A DNA stretch of 64,000 nucleotides, from positions 62,001 to 126,000 of the forward strand of contig NZ_JAGIPZ010000010.1 of the NCBI RefSeq assembly GCF_017814915.1. Reading direction: 5' to 3'. Position numbers and translations under genes: made by a program. The stretch comes from Herbaspirillum sp. LeCh32-8 (lineage in GTDB: Bacteria; Pseudomonadota; Gammaproteobacteria; Burkholderiales; Burkholderiaceae_D). Below are positions 1-7,903 of this stretch, piece after piece (position 1 is the first letter of the stretch; the number at the start of each line of letters is the position of its first letter). Below the pieces are notes generated by a model, which was given only the letters and a program-made list of their open reading frames with translations, had not been told where the DNA came from and ran no database searches.

Positions 1-251
1 AGGTAGGCCCGCTCGATGTCGCGCCGACGCCAGAAGTTGAACATCACCCGCTTCGCCAACGTCGCCAGGAAAGCGCGCGGCTCCTCGATCTGCGCCACGT
101 TGCGCGCAGCCACCACTTGGATGAACGTGTCCTGGCTCAGGTCAGCGGCATCGTGCCCACAGCCCAGCCGCTGACGCAGCCAGCCTTGCAGCCAGTCATG
201 ATGGGCATCGTAGAACTGCGCCAGCTGGGCATCTTGCGCGCCGGAAGACAT
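1..251 (-). CDS. FecI-like ECF sigma factor, N-terminal part (gene runs off the window)
   Basis: Reading leftwards from ATG at 251 gives 83 codons that run off the left edge. The peptide has the sigma-70 region 2 signature of FecI-type extracytoplasmic sigma factors: 'QFYDAHHDWLQGWLRQRL', 'DAADLSQDTFIQV', 'EPRAFLATLAKRVMFNFWRR'. Such factors direct RNA polymerase to iron-siderophore uptake genes and usually sit beside a FecR-like anti-sigma factor and a TonB receptor, which would lie outside this window. A Fur-box-like sequence sits 27 bases upstream of the start, as expected for an iron-repressed fecI gene. The family call is firm; the specific siderophore system cannot be told from here. 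Confidence 0.85.
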   Translation of the reverse strand, partial: MSSGAQDAQLAQFYDAHHDWLQGWLRQRLGCGHDAADLSQDTFIQVVAARNVAQIEEPRAFLATLAKRVMFNFWRRRDIERAY

Positions 252-277
252 GATGGTGGGAACGTTTCATCGTTAAA

Positions 278-297
278 AATGAGAATTATTACTATTA
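278..297 (-). promoter_or_regulatory. Probable Fur box upstream of the FecI-like gene
   Basis: The AT-rich run AATGAGAATTATTACTATTA stands out in GC-rich DNA and matches the repeated GATAAT-type hexamers of Fur operators. It lies directly upstream of the FecI-like start codon, so iron-loaded Fur would be expected to repress it. Fur control is inferred from sequence and position only. Confidence 0.65.
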
Positions 298-522
298 ACG
301 ATGATGTGTGCAAGGCCGGCAACGCAAGCGTGGTCATGCCGACAACGTCCCATCCTTCTGTGGCTCGGGAATCACACGGTAAAAGATTTTCACTTGTAAA
401 GAAACCGGCCACGCGCCGGCTGCCGGACGTTATTTGACTAACAATACGAAACATCCGGCAACGCGCCCGGGCATACCGACACGATGCAGACAGGGGAATG
501 GCAAAGTTGAAGAGACGGCCGA

Positions 523-741
523 CTAGCCGGTGGTCTTGCGCATGATCGCGAGGTGGGCGGTCCAGATGCCCATGCTGCGCAGGCTGGCAAAATCCGGGTA
601 GAGGCTCTCGGTATCGCGCAGCAGTTCGGTCTCCGCTCCCTTGCGCAACTCGACCGCAAGCCGCCACCCGCCGGGCATTTCATAGCCGACAATGGTGACA
701 TCGAAATTGCGGTAGGTGAAGCCGCAGGTGAGCGACGCCAT
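523..741 (-). CDS. Small hypothetical protein, 72 aa
   Basis: An ORF of 72 codons (MASLTCGFTYRNFDVTIVGY..., ending ...AHLAIMRKTTG) with codon usage like its neighbours and no signal peptide or membrane segment. It belongs in style to the short alpha/beta proteins of this genus that start with an extended strand ('YRNFDVTIVGYEMPGGWRLAVELR') and end in a helix. It stands alone between the FecI-like gene and the VOC gene. I do not recognise a function. Overlapping frames on both strands are open too, so there is some risk that this is not the coding frame. Confidence 0.55.
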   Translation of the reverse strand: MASLTCGFTYRNFDVTIVGYEMPGGWRLAVELRKGAETELLRDTESLYPDFASLRSMGIWTAHLAIMRKTTG

Positions 742-917
742 GGAAAGGTCCGATGGTGAGGGAAAGATTCAAACGCCAGGACTCAGGCGCCAAGGTTCAT
801 CGATTATATACGGATGAGATTGCATTTCGATTACACGGATTGCCTCTGCGCCGCCCTTTATCGGTCACACAAGTGATGAGATATCGGATCGTCAACGCTT
901 TCACTCTCCTACCAGGG

Positions 918-1325
918 TCATCCCCGCGCCGCTTGCTCCGCCTGCTCATACAACTCCAGCGGCAAGCCGTCCGGATCGGCGAAGAAGGTGAAGCGCCGCT
1001 GCGTGTATTCGTCGACCCGCACCGGCTCCACTTGCACGCCTTGCCCCTCCAGCCAACGCTTGGCGAATGCCACGTCCTCCACCGCAAACGAGAGATGGCG
1101 CAAACCGCAGGCCTCCGGCCGCGACGTGCGCGGCGGCGGCGAAGGGAAAGAAAACAGCTCGAGCTGTCCGCCATTGGGCAGGGCCAGATCCAGCTTGTAC
1201 GACTGGCGATCCGCGCGGTAATTTTCCGCTACCACGCGCAGCCCCAGCAGATCGACGTAAAAGGCCCTGGACACCTGATAGTCGGAGCAAATGATGGCAA
1301 CGTGATGGATGGCGTGCAGGCGCAT
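918..1325 (-). CDS. gloA2: VOC-superfamily protein, YaeR/GloA2 type
   Basis: 135 aa, the usual length of the E. coli YaeR (GloA2) family. Matching blocks include 'HHVAIICSDYQVSRAFYVDLLGL' near the start, 'LELFSFPSPPPRTSRPEACG' mid-protein, and 'RVDEYTQRRFTFFADPDG' plus 'LPLELYEQ' near the end. The fold is a paired beta-alpha-beta-beta-beta metal-binding module; likely metal ligands are His at residue 7-8, Glu in 'LELFSF', His in 'LRHLSF' and Glu in 'LELYEQ'. The family is related to glyoxalase I, but its true substrate is not settled. Monocistronic on the minus strand; cytoplasmic. Confidence 0.85.
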   Translation of the reverse strand: MRLHAIHHVAIICSDYQVSRAFYVDLLGLRVVAENYRADRQSYKLDLALPNGGQLELFSFPSPPPRTSRPEACGLRHLSFAVEDVAFAKRWLEGQGVQVEPVRVDEYTQRRFTFFADPDGLPLELYEQAEQAARG

Positions 1326-1382
1326 GATGAAAAGCGATGATGTCGTGGGCTGGTTGGCGGCGGCGATATGGTTCAGAGCTTA

Positions 1383-1455
1383 CCGCAGGGGAATTGTTCA
1401 ACGCCAGGTCAACGCAACGGCAATACGCCGGACACGCTGAAACAATCCCCTGCGG
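1383..1455. repeat. Inverted repeat with 15-16 base arms in an intergenic region
   Basis: Arms CCGCAGGGGAATTGTT (1383-1398) and AACAATCCCCTGCGG (1441-1455) are complementary apart from one extra A in the left arm, and enclose about 42 bases. There is no T-run, so this is not a standard terminator. It lies between the divergently oriented VOC gene and the diguanylate cyclase. It could be a REP-like element or the structured leader of the downstream gene. Confidence 0.55.
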
Positions 1456-1615
1456 CAACATTTGCGTTATCCCGGTGGCATCAACACCTGCTCGCGCAGC
1501 AAGGTCGCAACAGAGAAGCAAGTTAGGCAAGCCGCAAAAGTTGCCGGAGGCTAAAATACCCTTCGCCGCGCATCCGATTGTTTTTGCGCGGCAAGTATTT
1601 GCAGATCCGTTATTC

Positions 1616-2764
1616 ATGGCTTTAGATCCCACCACCATCCTCATTCTTTCCACTGCACTGGCCGCGGCCGCGGGCCTGTACCTGGCGGTGGAATGGACCA
1701 GCGTACGCGAAAAGTCCCTGCTGTTCTGGAGCGCCGGCTTCGCCGTCATCACCGTGGGCTGCGTGCTGGCCTTGGCGCGCTCGGCCGGCTTCCTGTTGCT
1801 CGGCATCTGGTTCGCCAACGGCTTGCTGATCGCTGCCCACGGCCTGTTCCTGGCCGGCGTGGCCTGGTTCACGCGCACCCGGCTCTCCCGCGGCTGGTAC
1901 CTGATCGCCGTGCTCTGGCTGGCGATGCTGCTGCTGCCCAACCAAGCCTGGTGGTCCAAGGTGATGCTCTGCATCCAGTCGCTGCTGATCGCCGGCATCA
2001 CCTTGCGCGCCAGCTTCCTGCTGCGCCCGCACGGCGTGTCGCTCAGCGTGGGCGCGGTGCAGCTGCGCTATGTGCTGCTGGTGCACGGCCTGTTCTACCT
2101 GGCCAAGGCCGGCTCCACGCTGGTGCTGGGCGGCAGCGTCGACCTGCCCGCCTTCCGCGGCCTGGTGATCCAGATCTCGCTGGTGGAAGGCGCCATGGCG
2201 ATCATGCTGATCGCCTTGTCCATGACGGGCACCGAGCGCCACCGTCGCGAAGAACGCATCGAACAGCTCGCCGCGCGCGACCCCCTGACCGGCCTGTACA
2301 ACCGCCGCGCACTGGACCGTCGCGCGCCCGGCCTGCTGGCGCTGGCCTCGCCGGCCAATCCCGGCGCCCTGCTGCTAATCGATATCGACAATTTCAAGCA
2401 GGTCAACGACCTCTACGGTCATGCCGCCGGCGACAAGCTGCTGGTGGCCCTGAGCGACATGATGCGCGACGCCCTGCCGCGCAGCGCGCTGGCGGCGCGC
2501 CTGGGCGGCGACGAGTTCCTGATTCTGCTGGAGGGCTCATCCGACGACGACGTGGCGGCGCTTTGCGACAATCTGCGCGACGCTTTTGCGCAGAAAGCGC
2601 AGGAGGAGTTCCCCACCCCCAACGCAGTCACGCTGAGCGTGGGAGGAACGCTGTTCGAGCAACCGTCGTCAGGCCTGGCTGCGCTGATTGAACGCGGCGA
2701 CGGCGCCCTCTACGCCTCCAAACGCGAAGGCCGCGACAGGCTCAAGCTCATGCCCGCCGCGTAA
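1616..2764 (+). CDS. Membrane-bound diguanylate cyclase (GGDEF)
   Basis: 382 aa. Start chosen at ATG 1616 because the first hydrophobic helix begins right after it; the frame stays open upstream to 1337 but that part reads like non-coding DNA. About six transmembrane helices fill residues 1-205, then a cytoplasmic GGDEF domain runs from about 220 to the end ('DPLTGLYNRRALDRR', 'LIDIDNFKQVNDLYGHAAGD', motif GGDEF at about 297). The catalytic signature is intact, so it should make cyclic di-GMP from two GTP. The RxxD inhibitory site normally five residues before GGDEF is absent ('RSAL'), so product inhibition is unlikely. The ligand sensed by the membrane domain is unknown. The neighbouring gene is a second cyclase. 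Confidence 0.88.
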   Translation: MALDPTTILILSTALAAAAGLYLAVEWTSVREKSLLFWSAGFAVITVGCVLALARSAGFLLLGIWFANGLLIAAHGLFLAGVAWFTRTRLSRGWYLIAVLWLAMLLLPNQAWWSKVMLCIQSLLIAGITLRASFLLRPHGVSLSVGAVQLRYVLLVHGLFYLAKAGSTLVLGGSVDLPAFRGLVIQISLVEGAMAIMLIALSMTGTERHRREERIEQLAARDPLTGLYNRRALDRRAPGLLALASPANPGALLLIDIDNFKQVNDLYGHAAGDKLLVALSDMMRDALPRSALAARLGGDEFLILLEGSSDDDVAALCDNLRDAFAQKAQEEFPTPNAVTLSVGGTLFEQPSSGLAALIERGDGALYASKREGRDRLKLMPAA

Positions 2765-2878
2765 GTACAGGCACCGCGGCACCCTCTGCCATAGCGCCTG
2801 TAGGGCATTTCCTGATAGACGCAAAGCGGGTTCTTTAGAAAGATGTGTTCCTGAGAAAAGCCGTTTCAGGGACGCATC

Positions 2879-4444
2879 ATGACAGGTCAACCAACATCGC
2901 ATACATCACGGGCAACGAAGATCTTCGTCGTCCTGGTGTGCGCCGTCATCGTGACGTTGGAAGCCTGGTCCGCCTAGCGGGCCCGCAGCGTCGAGATCGA
3001 ACAGGCCAACACAGCCTCCTCCAATATGGCGGTGGCGCTCGCGCAGCATGCCGACCAGACCTTCAACGAGGTCGACATCGTGCTGCAAAGCGTGCTGGAG
3101 CATCTGCAAAACGACGGCGCATCCGCCGCCGGCCGGATCAGAACGCATGAATTCATGGTGACCACGGTGGGCGCCATGCCGCAGCTGGCGGGCCTGTTCG
3201 TCTACGACGCCAAGGGGCGCTGGCTGGTCAATTCGCAACCCCTGCTGCAGACCCGCTTCAACAATGCGGAGCACGATTACTTCCGCTATCACCTCACGCA
3301 CCGCACCGACAAGGCCTACATCGGCAAGCCGATGCGCAGCCAGACATCGGGCCAATGGGTGCTGACCGTCAGTCGCCGCGTGAACAATCCCGACGGCTCC
3401 TTCGCCGGCGTCGCGCTGGCTACTATCGATCTCTCCTACTTCGACCGCTTTTACCAGCAGTTCGATATCGGGCGCGAAGGCGCGATCCTGTTCGGGTTGA
3501 GCGACGGCACGCTGATTCACCGCCGCCCGCTGCTCAGCGATTCGGTGGGCAAGAATATTTCGCGCATGCCGCTGTTCCGCGACTACGTCAGCCGCGGCCC
3601 GGGCGGCACCTTTGAGATGCGCTCGCCGCAGGATGGCGTGGTGCGCATCAGCAGCTACCAGCATCCGGCCGCCTATCCGCTGTTCGTGGTGGTATCGCTG
3701 GGCAAGAACGACGTGCTGGAAGACTGGAGCCGCCACCTGTGGGTGCGCAGCCTCGGCGTGGCGCTGCTGCTGCTCGTCATCTGTTACGGCGGCAACAAAC
3801 TGGTGGCCCAGGTCTCGCGCCGCGAAGCCGCTGAACGCCAGGCCATCGAGTCGAAACTGGAGCTCGAAGAGCTGTACCAGGCGCTGGAGGCGCAGGCGCA
3901 AAAGGATGGCCTGACCGAGGTGTTCAACCGCCGCTATTTCGACCAGACGCTGTCCTCCGAACTGGCGCGCTTCAGTCGTTCCGGCGGCTCCCTGTCGCTG
4001 GTGATGCTGGATGTGGACCACTTCAAGAAATTCAACGACACCTACGGCCATGCCGCCGGCGACGTCTGCCTGCAGCAGGTGGCCGCGGCCATCGCCAACG
4101 TGGCGCAGCGGCATTGCGACGTGGTGGCGCGCTATGGCGGCGAGGAGTTCGCGCTGATCCTGCCGACCTGCGGCAAGACCTGCGCCCATGCCGTGGCCGA
4201 CCAGATGGTCGAAGCAGTCCGTGCACTGAGGATCGCACACGCGGCCAGCCCCGGCGGCGCGGTCACCATCAGCGTCGGCGTGGCCACGCTGGCGCATGCC
4301 GGCGGCTTCCAGGCAGCGCCGCGCGATCTCATCGAGGTCGCCGACGAAGCCCTGTACAGCGCCAAGGAGCAAGGCCGCGACCGCGCCGTGCACCGGGACT
4401 TCACCGTACTGAAGACGCTCGGCAAGACTTACATGGCGGCCTGA
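2879..4444 (+). pseudogene. Cache-GGDEF diguanylate cyclase interrupted by an in-frame TAG after the first membrane helix
   Basis: ATG 2879 starts a frame encoding a short positively charged segment and a hydrophobic helix ('IFVVLVCAVIVTLEAW'), then hits TAG at 2975-2977, and continues in the same frame without further stops to 4444. The rest is an intact dCache-type periplasmic sensor (about 3000-3720), a second membrane helix ('LGVALLLLVICYGG'), a coiled linker and a GGDEF domain with motif GGEEF and an upstream inhibitory site RHCD in the right place. A single base change from TGG (Trp) would explain the stop. Reinitiation is possible at ATG 3026, but no ribosome site is seen there and the product would lack the first helix, misplacing the sensor. 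It may be a recent pseudogene or a base-call error. Confidence 0.75.
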
Positions 4445-4495
4445 TCCATATCGCCTGCCGCCTCCCCTCAACATTCACGCCACCGGAATCCGACC

Positions 4496-4891
4496 ATGCG
4501 CTGCCTCATCAGATACCAGCTTCGCGACGAAGACAAGCCCGCCCGCTATGAATTTTCGGACAGCGCGCCCGACTTGGAGAAGGTGATCACGCGTCTGACA
4601 GAGTTCCTGCATCCCGAGGTCACCTATGAATTTCTGCCGATCCAGAAAGACGGCGCCGACACAGTCACCCAGCTGCGCGCGCGCATCGCCGACGCCCGGG
4701 CCTTCCTGGAACACTATTGCGGATTGAAGAGCTTGTCCTACCGCCTGCAGCGCGACGATGCTCCGCCGTCGGACGCCGAATGGTCGGGACTGCTGTTGGT
4801 CGATGGCCTGCAGGACTGGAGCGACCTGCCGACGGCCGGCTCGCTCGCGCCCAGACGGGTGATTCCGGCCGGCTTCACGGCGTTCGCCTGA
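4496..4891 (+). CDS. Hypothetical protein, 131 aa
   Basis: Starts MRCLIRYQLRDEDKPARYEF and ends with 'RRVIPAGFTAFA'. No signal peptide, membrane helix or recognisable catalytic motif. A beta-strand-rich N-terminal part is followed by a likely helix ('VTQLRARIADARAFLEHYCG'). It begins about 50 bases after the broken diguanylate cyclase in the same direction and could share its transcript. I do not recognise the family. Confidence 0.65.
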   Translation: MRCLIRYQLRDEDKPARYEFSDSAPDLEKVITRLTEFLHPEVTYEFLPIQKDGADTVTQLRARIADARAFLEHYCGLKSLSYRLQRDDAPPSDAEWSGLLLVDGLQDWSDLPTAGSLAPRRVIPAGFTAFA

Positions 4892-4927
4892 GTCTCTCCT
4901 GCGCAGCAACGCTGCGTTGCATCACGC

Positions 4928-4956
4928 ATATTCGTCCACTAAAATAGTACGAATAT
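4928..4956. promoter_or_regulatory. Palindromic operator over the start of the XRE-cupin gene
   Basis: Outer arms ATATTCGT (4928-4935) and ACGAATAT (4949-4956) are perfectly complementary, with an inner pair ACTA/TAGT. The right arm overlaps the ATG at 4955, so binding there would block the gene. The core GTCCACTA...TAGTA recurs in front of the adjacent acetyltransferase gene, which suggests that one regulator, most likely the XRE-cupin protein itself, controls both. Confidence 0.55.
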
Positions 4957-5515
4957 GAGCAAAGACCTTGACCAGCGCATCGGCGCACGCATCCGCATCG
5001 AAAGGGAAAGCCGCCATTGGTCGCTGACTGAGCTGGCCGAACGCTCGACGGTGTCGCGCGCGATGATCTTCAAGATCGAGCGCGGCGAAAGCAGCCCCAC
5101 CGCCAATTTACTGGCCAAACTCTCCGGCGCCTTCGGCCTGAGCATGTCAGCGCTGATGGCGCGCGCCGAACTGGGCCAGGGAAAATTGCTGCGCAAGGAA
5201 AACCAGCCGGTCTGGACCGACCCGGACAGCGGCTACGTGCGCCGCCATGTATCGCCGAAGTCCGATCTTCCGCTCGATATCGTGCACATCACCCTGCCGG
5301 CGCGCACCGCAGTGCCGATGCCGGCCTCGGCCTACGCCTTCATTCGCCAGCAGATATGGGTGCTGGAGGGCGAACTGGTGTTTGTCGAAGGCAACACCCG
5401 CCATGTGCTGCACGAGGGCGATTGCCTGGAGCCCGGCCCACCGGCCGACTGCGTCTTCGAAAACGAGAGCGACGCCGACTGCACATATGCCGTCATCGTG
5501 CTGAGCACCACCTGA
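4955..5515 (+). CDS. XRE-family regulator with C-terminal cupin domain
   Basis: 186 aa. Residues 8-62 form a lambda-Cro type helix-turn-helix ('IGARIRIERESRHWSLTELA', 'STVSRAMIFKIERGESSPT'), and residues about 110-180 form a cupin sensor domain ('QQIWVLEGELVFVEGNTRHV', 'HEGDCLEPGP'). This architecture is common for repressors or activators of small-molecule metabolism; the cupin binds an unknown effector. It is followed 70 bases later by a GNAT acetyltransferase in the same direction, a recurrent pairing. A palindrome covers its own start codon and a related one precedes the acetyltransferase, implying autoregulation and control of the neighbour. Confidence 0.85.
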   Translation: MSKDLDQRIGARIRIERESRHWSLTELAERSTVSRAMIFKIERGESSPTANLLAKLSGAFGLSMSALMARAELGQGKLLRKENQPVWTDPDSGYVRRHVSPKSDLPLDIVHITLPARTAVPMPASAYAFIRQQIWVLEGELVFVEGNTRHVLHEGDCLEPGPPADCVFENESDADCTYAVIVLSTT

Positions 5516-5554
5516 TTCCGGCTGCGCTCAAGCGCTATTGCCCTTGCCGCAGTC

Positions 5555-5570
5555 GTCCACTATAGTAGAC
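5555..5570. promoter_or_regulatory. Operator-like palindrome before the GNAT gene
   Basis: GTCCACTATAGTAGAC is a 16-base palindrome with one mismatched pair. It shares GTCCACTA and the following TAGTA with the palindrome over the XRE-cupin start. It lies 15 bases upstream of the GNAT start codon, over the likely promoter or ribosome-binding region. Confidence 0.5.
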
Positions 5571-5584
5571 CACCTTGATAACAC

Positions 5585-6115
5585 ATGACCGACTCCACCA
5601 TGCTGATACGTGAGGCCAACGCCGGCGATGTGCCCGGCATCGCCGCGATCTATAACGACGCCGTCAACAACACCACCGCGATCTGGAATGAAACCCCGGT
5701 CAGCGAACAGAACCGCCTGGAATGGCTCAACACGCGGCAGGCCAGCGGCTATCCGGTGCTGGTGGCCGTATCGCCTGCGGACGAGGTGCTGGGCTACGCG
5801 ACCTTCGGCGACTGGCGCGCCTTCGACGGTTATCGCCACACGGTGGAACATTCGGTCTACGTGCACAAGGACCGGCGCGGCGCGGGCATCGGCAAGCAAC
5901 TGATGCAGGTGCTGATCGACAAGGCGCGCGCCTTGGGCAAGCACGTCATGGTAGCCGGCATCGAGGCCAATAACCGCGGTTCGGTGGCGCTGCACGAGAA
6001 GCTGGGCTTCGAACACGTGGGTCACCTCAAGCAGGTCGGCACCAAATTCGGCCAATGGCTGGACCTGGCCTTCCTGCAGCTGACGCTGGACGACCGCGAG
6101 CGCCCGGCCAACTGA
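5585..6115 (+). CDS. GNAT N-acetyltransferase, phosphinothricin/methionine-sulfoximine type
   Basis: 176 aa, a single GNAT domain. The acetyl-CoA binding segment is visible as 'VHKDRRGAGIGKQLMQVLID' (R/Q-x-x-G-x-G/A motif), with 'ATFGDWRAFDGYRHTVEHSV' and 'NRGSVALHEKLGFEHVGHLK' typical of the Pat/MddA/MnaT branch. These enzymes transfer acetyl groups to the amino group of methionine sulfone, methionine sulfoximine, phosphinothricin or related amino acids. It lies in tandem with the XRE-cupin regulator. The exact substrate cannot be read from the sequence. Confidence 0.82.
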   Translation: MTDSTMLIREANAGDVPGIAAIYNDAVNNTTAIWNETPVSEQNRLEWLNTRQASGYPVLVAVSPADEVLGYATFGDWRAFDGYRHTVEHSVYVHKDRRGAGIGKQLMQVLIDKARALGKHVMVAGIEANNRGSVALHEKLGFEHVGHLKQVGTKFGQWLDLAFLQLTLDDRERPAN

Positions 6116-6169
6116 TTTGCGCGCAGCGAAGGCTGCGCAGACGCAACAATGTCCACCGGCGCACGCCAA

Positions 6170-6379
6170 TCAGTCCTCGCGTGCGCCGCTGTCCCTCAAG
6201 ATTTCTTCAAAGCCGGCCTCCACGCCGCGCTCCAGCTTGCGACGCCTCTCGGCGCCATACACCTCGGAGTGAATCCGCCATAGTTCCAGATGCCGGAAGT
6301 AGGTCGAGCCGCTGTCGACCCGCCTGACCGCCCCCACCGGATCAACCGGGATAACGGGCGTAACTGGATTGCGCGCCAT
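6170..6379 (-). CDS. Small hydrophilic hypothetical protein, 69 aa
   Basis: Starts MARNPVTPVIPVDPVGAVRR after a good ribosome site (GGAGGCAAC then ATG). The first 25 residues are proline- and valine-rich and probably extended; the rest is one charged amphipathic helix ('HLELWRIHSEVYGAERRRKL'). No known domain. It lies downstream of, and in the same direction as, the membrane protein at 6421-6918, 41 bases away, so the two may be co-transcribed. Confidence 0.65.
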   Translation of the reverse strand: MARNPVTPVIPVDPVGAVRRVDSGSTYFRHLELWRIHSEVYGAERRRKLERGVEAGFEEILRDSGARED

Positions 6380-6420
6380 GTTGCCTCCTTCTGTAATGCG
6401 GGACGCCGGATGGCGTCATC

Positions 6421-6918
6421 TCAAGCACGGGGTGCGACCAATGCCCGCCCTTGCCTGCGCAGGTGCATGAACTGCGCGGTCAATCCCACGATCAGCAGAA
6501 CCAGCAAGGCCGCCTGCGCGCCCAGCAGCAGCGGCGAGGTCAGATCGGTGACGAAGGGATGGCCATCCGGCACGCGACGCAGCGTTTCGCTCACCGTCGG
6601 CACCATCAGCAAGAAGGCCGTGAAGCTCAGCAAGCCCGTCTCCACGTAACGCCCCGCCCGTCCCAGCCAGGCCAGCCGCCCGACGCCATAACCCGCCAGC
6701 AGGCAGGCCAGCGTGGCGACACCGATGGCGTTGCTGATCGGCTGGCGCGCCACCAGGAACACGGTGACGGCGCCGATCAGCATTGAAATGAAATATACGA
6801 TGCCGGCCGCCGAGCGCGGCACGATGCGACCGTAGCGCGCAAACATGTACACGGCGACAGGGATGGCAGGCAAGCTGCCGAGGGTATGGATCCATCCGAG
6901 AGGGGAAATGCCGAACAT
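6421..6918 (-). CDS. Small integral membrane protein under probable TetR control
   Basis: 165 aa from ATG 6918, chosen over the upstream ATG at 6936 because GGAGG lies 8 bases before it. Four to five hydrophobic helices are visible ('IHTLGSLPAIPVAVYMFA', 'AAGIVYFISMLIGAVTVFLV', 'AIGVATLACLLAGYGVG', 'LLLGAQAALLVLLIVGLTA'). No transport or enzyme motif is recognisable. Its promoter region (7009-7027) carries the same palindrome found at the start of the TetR gene upstream, so it is the likely target of that regulator. It is a membrane protein of unknown function, induced by whatever the TetR protein binds. Confidence 0.75.
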   Translation of the reverse strand: MFGISPLGWIHTLGSLPAIPVAVYMFARYGRIVPRSAAGIVYFISMLIGAVTVFLVARQPISNAIGVATLACLLAGYGVGRLAWLGRAGRYVETGLLSFTAFLLMVPTVSETLRRVPDGHPFVTDLTSPLLLGAQAALLVLLIVGLTAQFMHLRRQGRALVAPRA

Positions 6919-7008
6919 GGGTGTTCCTCCATTCAAAAATTAAAAATGATGCGTAACAGGAGCGGCCATTCATTCCCGCAGGAAAGATCGCCGCCTGATG
7001 CCTTAAAT

Positions 7009-7027
7009 CTACCTACCAGTAAGTAGG
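7009..7027. promoter_or_regulatory. TetR-type operator upstream of the membrane protein gene
   Basis: CTACCTACCAGTAAGTAGG; read on the minus strand it is CCTACTTACTGGTAGGTAG, almost identical to the palindrome at 7693-7710 (CCTACTAACTAGTAGGTA). Two matched sites, one in front of each gene, point to a common TetR repressor. Confidence 0.6.
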
Positions 7028-7096
7028 ATTCATGTTCCAAAAATAGCGCCGCGTTGCCGGGCGGCGCAGGATGCCGGAGCGTGGGCCGACCTCCGC

Positions 7097-7684
7097 TCAA
7101 GCCCCCATGCGCGCCAGCACCGCACCGACGATCGCGCTGAACATCTTGGTATCGCCATAGGCCCGTGCCGCCAGCATGGCGCCGTGCACGGTCGCCATCA
7201 GGGTTTCCGCCTCGACCTGGGGCGCCTGTTCCAATCGCAGGCTGCCCTGCTTGCCGCCGCGCTCAAGCACCGACGCCAGCCAGGCCGATAAAGCCCGGAA
7301 ATGCGCCCGGACCTCGAGCGCGATTTCTTCCGGCAACATCGGCATCTCCGCGGCCAGCAAGGCGCATACGCAGAAAGACGACGCCGGATCGCCAATGCAG
7401 GCTTCCCAATAACCGCAATACGCACGCAGCTGCACCACCGGATCGGCCACCTTGCGTTCCATTTCTGCGATCCCCGCCTGGGAAGCCTCGCGGTACTGCT
7501 TCACCAGCGTCTGCACCAAGATCGCCTTGCTGGGAAAATGGTGATGGATGCTGGCGTTGCGAATGCCGATCACCTTGGCGATATCGGCATAACTGAAACC
7601 GTTGTAGCTGCCGGCCACGATCAGCGTTTGCGCGCACTGCAGGATTTTCTCGGCGGTATTGGATGAGTTGGAAGAAGTAACCAT
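7097..7684 (-). CDS. TetR/AcrR-family transcriptional regulator
   Basis: 195 aa. The N-terminal helix-turn-helix is clear ('SYADIAKVIGIRNASIHHHF', then 'PSKAILVQTLVKQY'), followed by an all-helical ligand-binding domain from about residue 75. Family members dimerise and release DNA upon binding a small hydrophobic ligand. A palindrome just upstream of its start and a near-identical one in front of the next gene downstream (membrane protein) suggest repression of both. Ligand unknown. Confidence 0.88.
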   Translation of the reverse strand: MVTSSNSSNTAEKILQCAQTLIVAGSYNGFSYADIAKVIGIRNASIHHHFPSKAILVQTLVKQYREASQAGIAEMERKVADPVVQLRAYCGYWEACIGDPASSFCVCALLAAEMPMLPEEIALEVRAHFRALSAWLASVLERGGKQGSLRLEQAPQVEAETLMATVHGAMLAARAYGDTKMFSAIVGAVLARMGA

Positions 7685-7692
7685 GCACGCAT

Positions 7693-7710
7693 CCTACTAA
7701 CTAGTAGGTA
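7693..7710. promoter_or_regulatory. TetR-type operator at the start of the tetR-like gene
   Basis: CCTACTAACTAGTAGGTA contains the inverted repeat CCTACTA/TAGTAGG (overlapping arms) 9 bases upstream of the TetR start codon. It matches the site at 7009-7027 at 16 of 18 positions on the minus strand. Autorepression is inferred. Confidence 0.6.
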
Positions 7711-7903
7711 TGTCGTCAAGCGGCGGCTGAAATTTCATGATGCGGCAACGCGACGATGGCGCGCGCCGCTGTCGCGCCATGACACGCGCGATGGTCGCTG
7801 CGCTTGATTTATCCGGTCGATCAACGTAACTTTTAATCAGCAAAAATACTTAACCAATCCGCATGTTGCAGCAAGACAAGCAGCGGAAACGATGGAGGGC
7901 TGT

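Noticed and set aside
117-437. 106-codon plus-strand frame at the left edge
   Set aside because: It runs through the FecI-like gene and its Fur-box region on the other strand.
2906-4474. 522-codon minus-strand frame opposite the broken diguanylate cyclase
   Set aside because: Shadow; the plus strand has Cache and GGDEF domains in order despite one stop codon.
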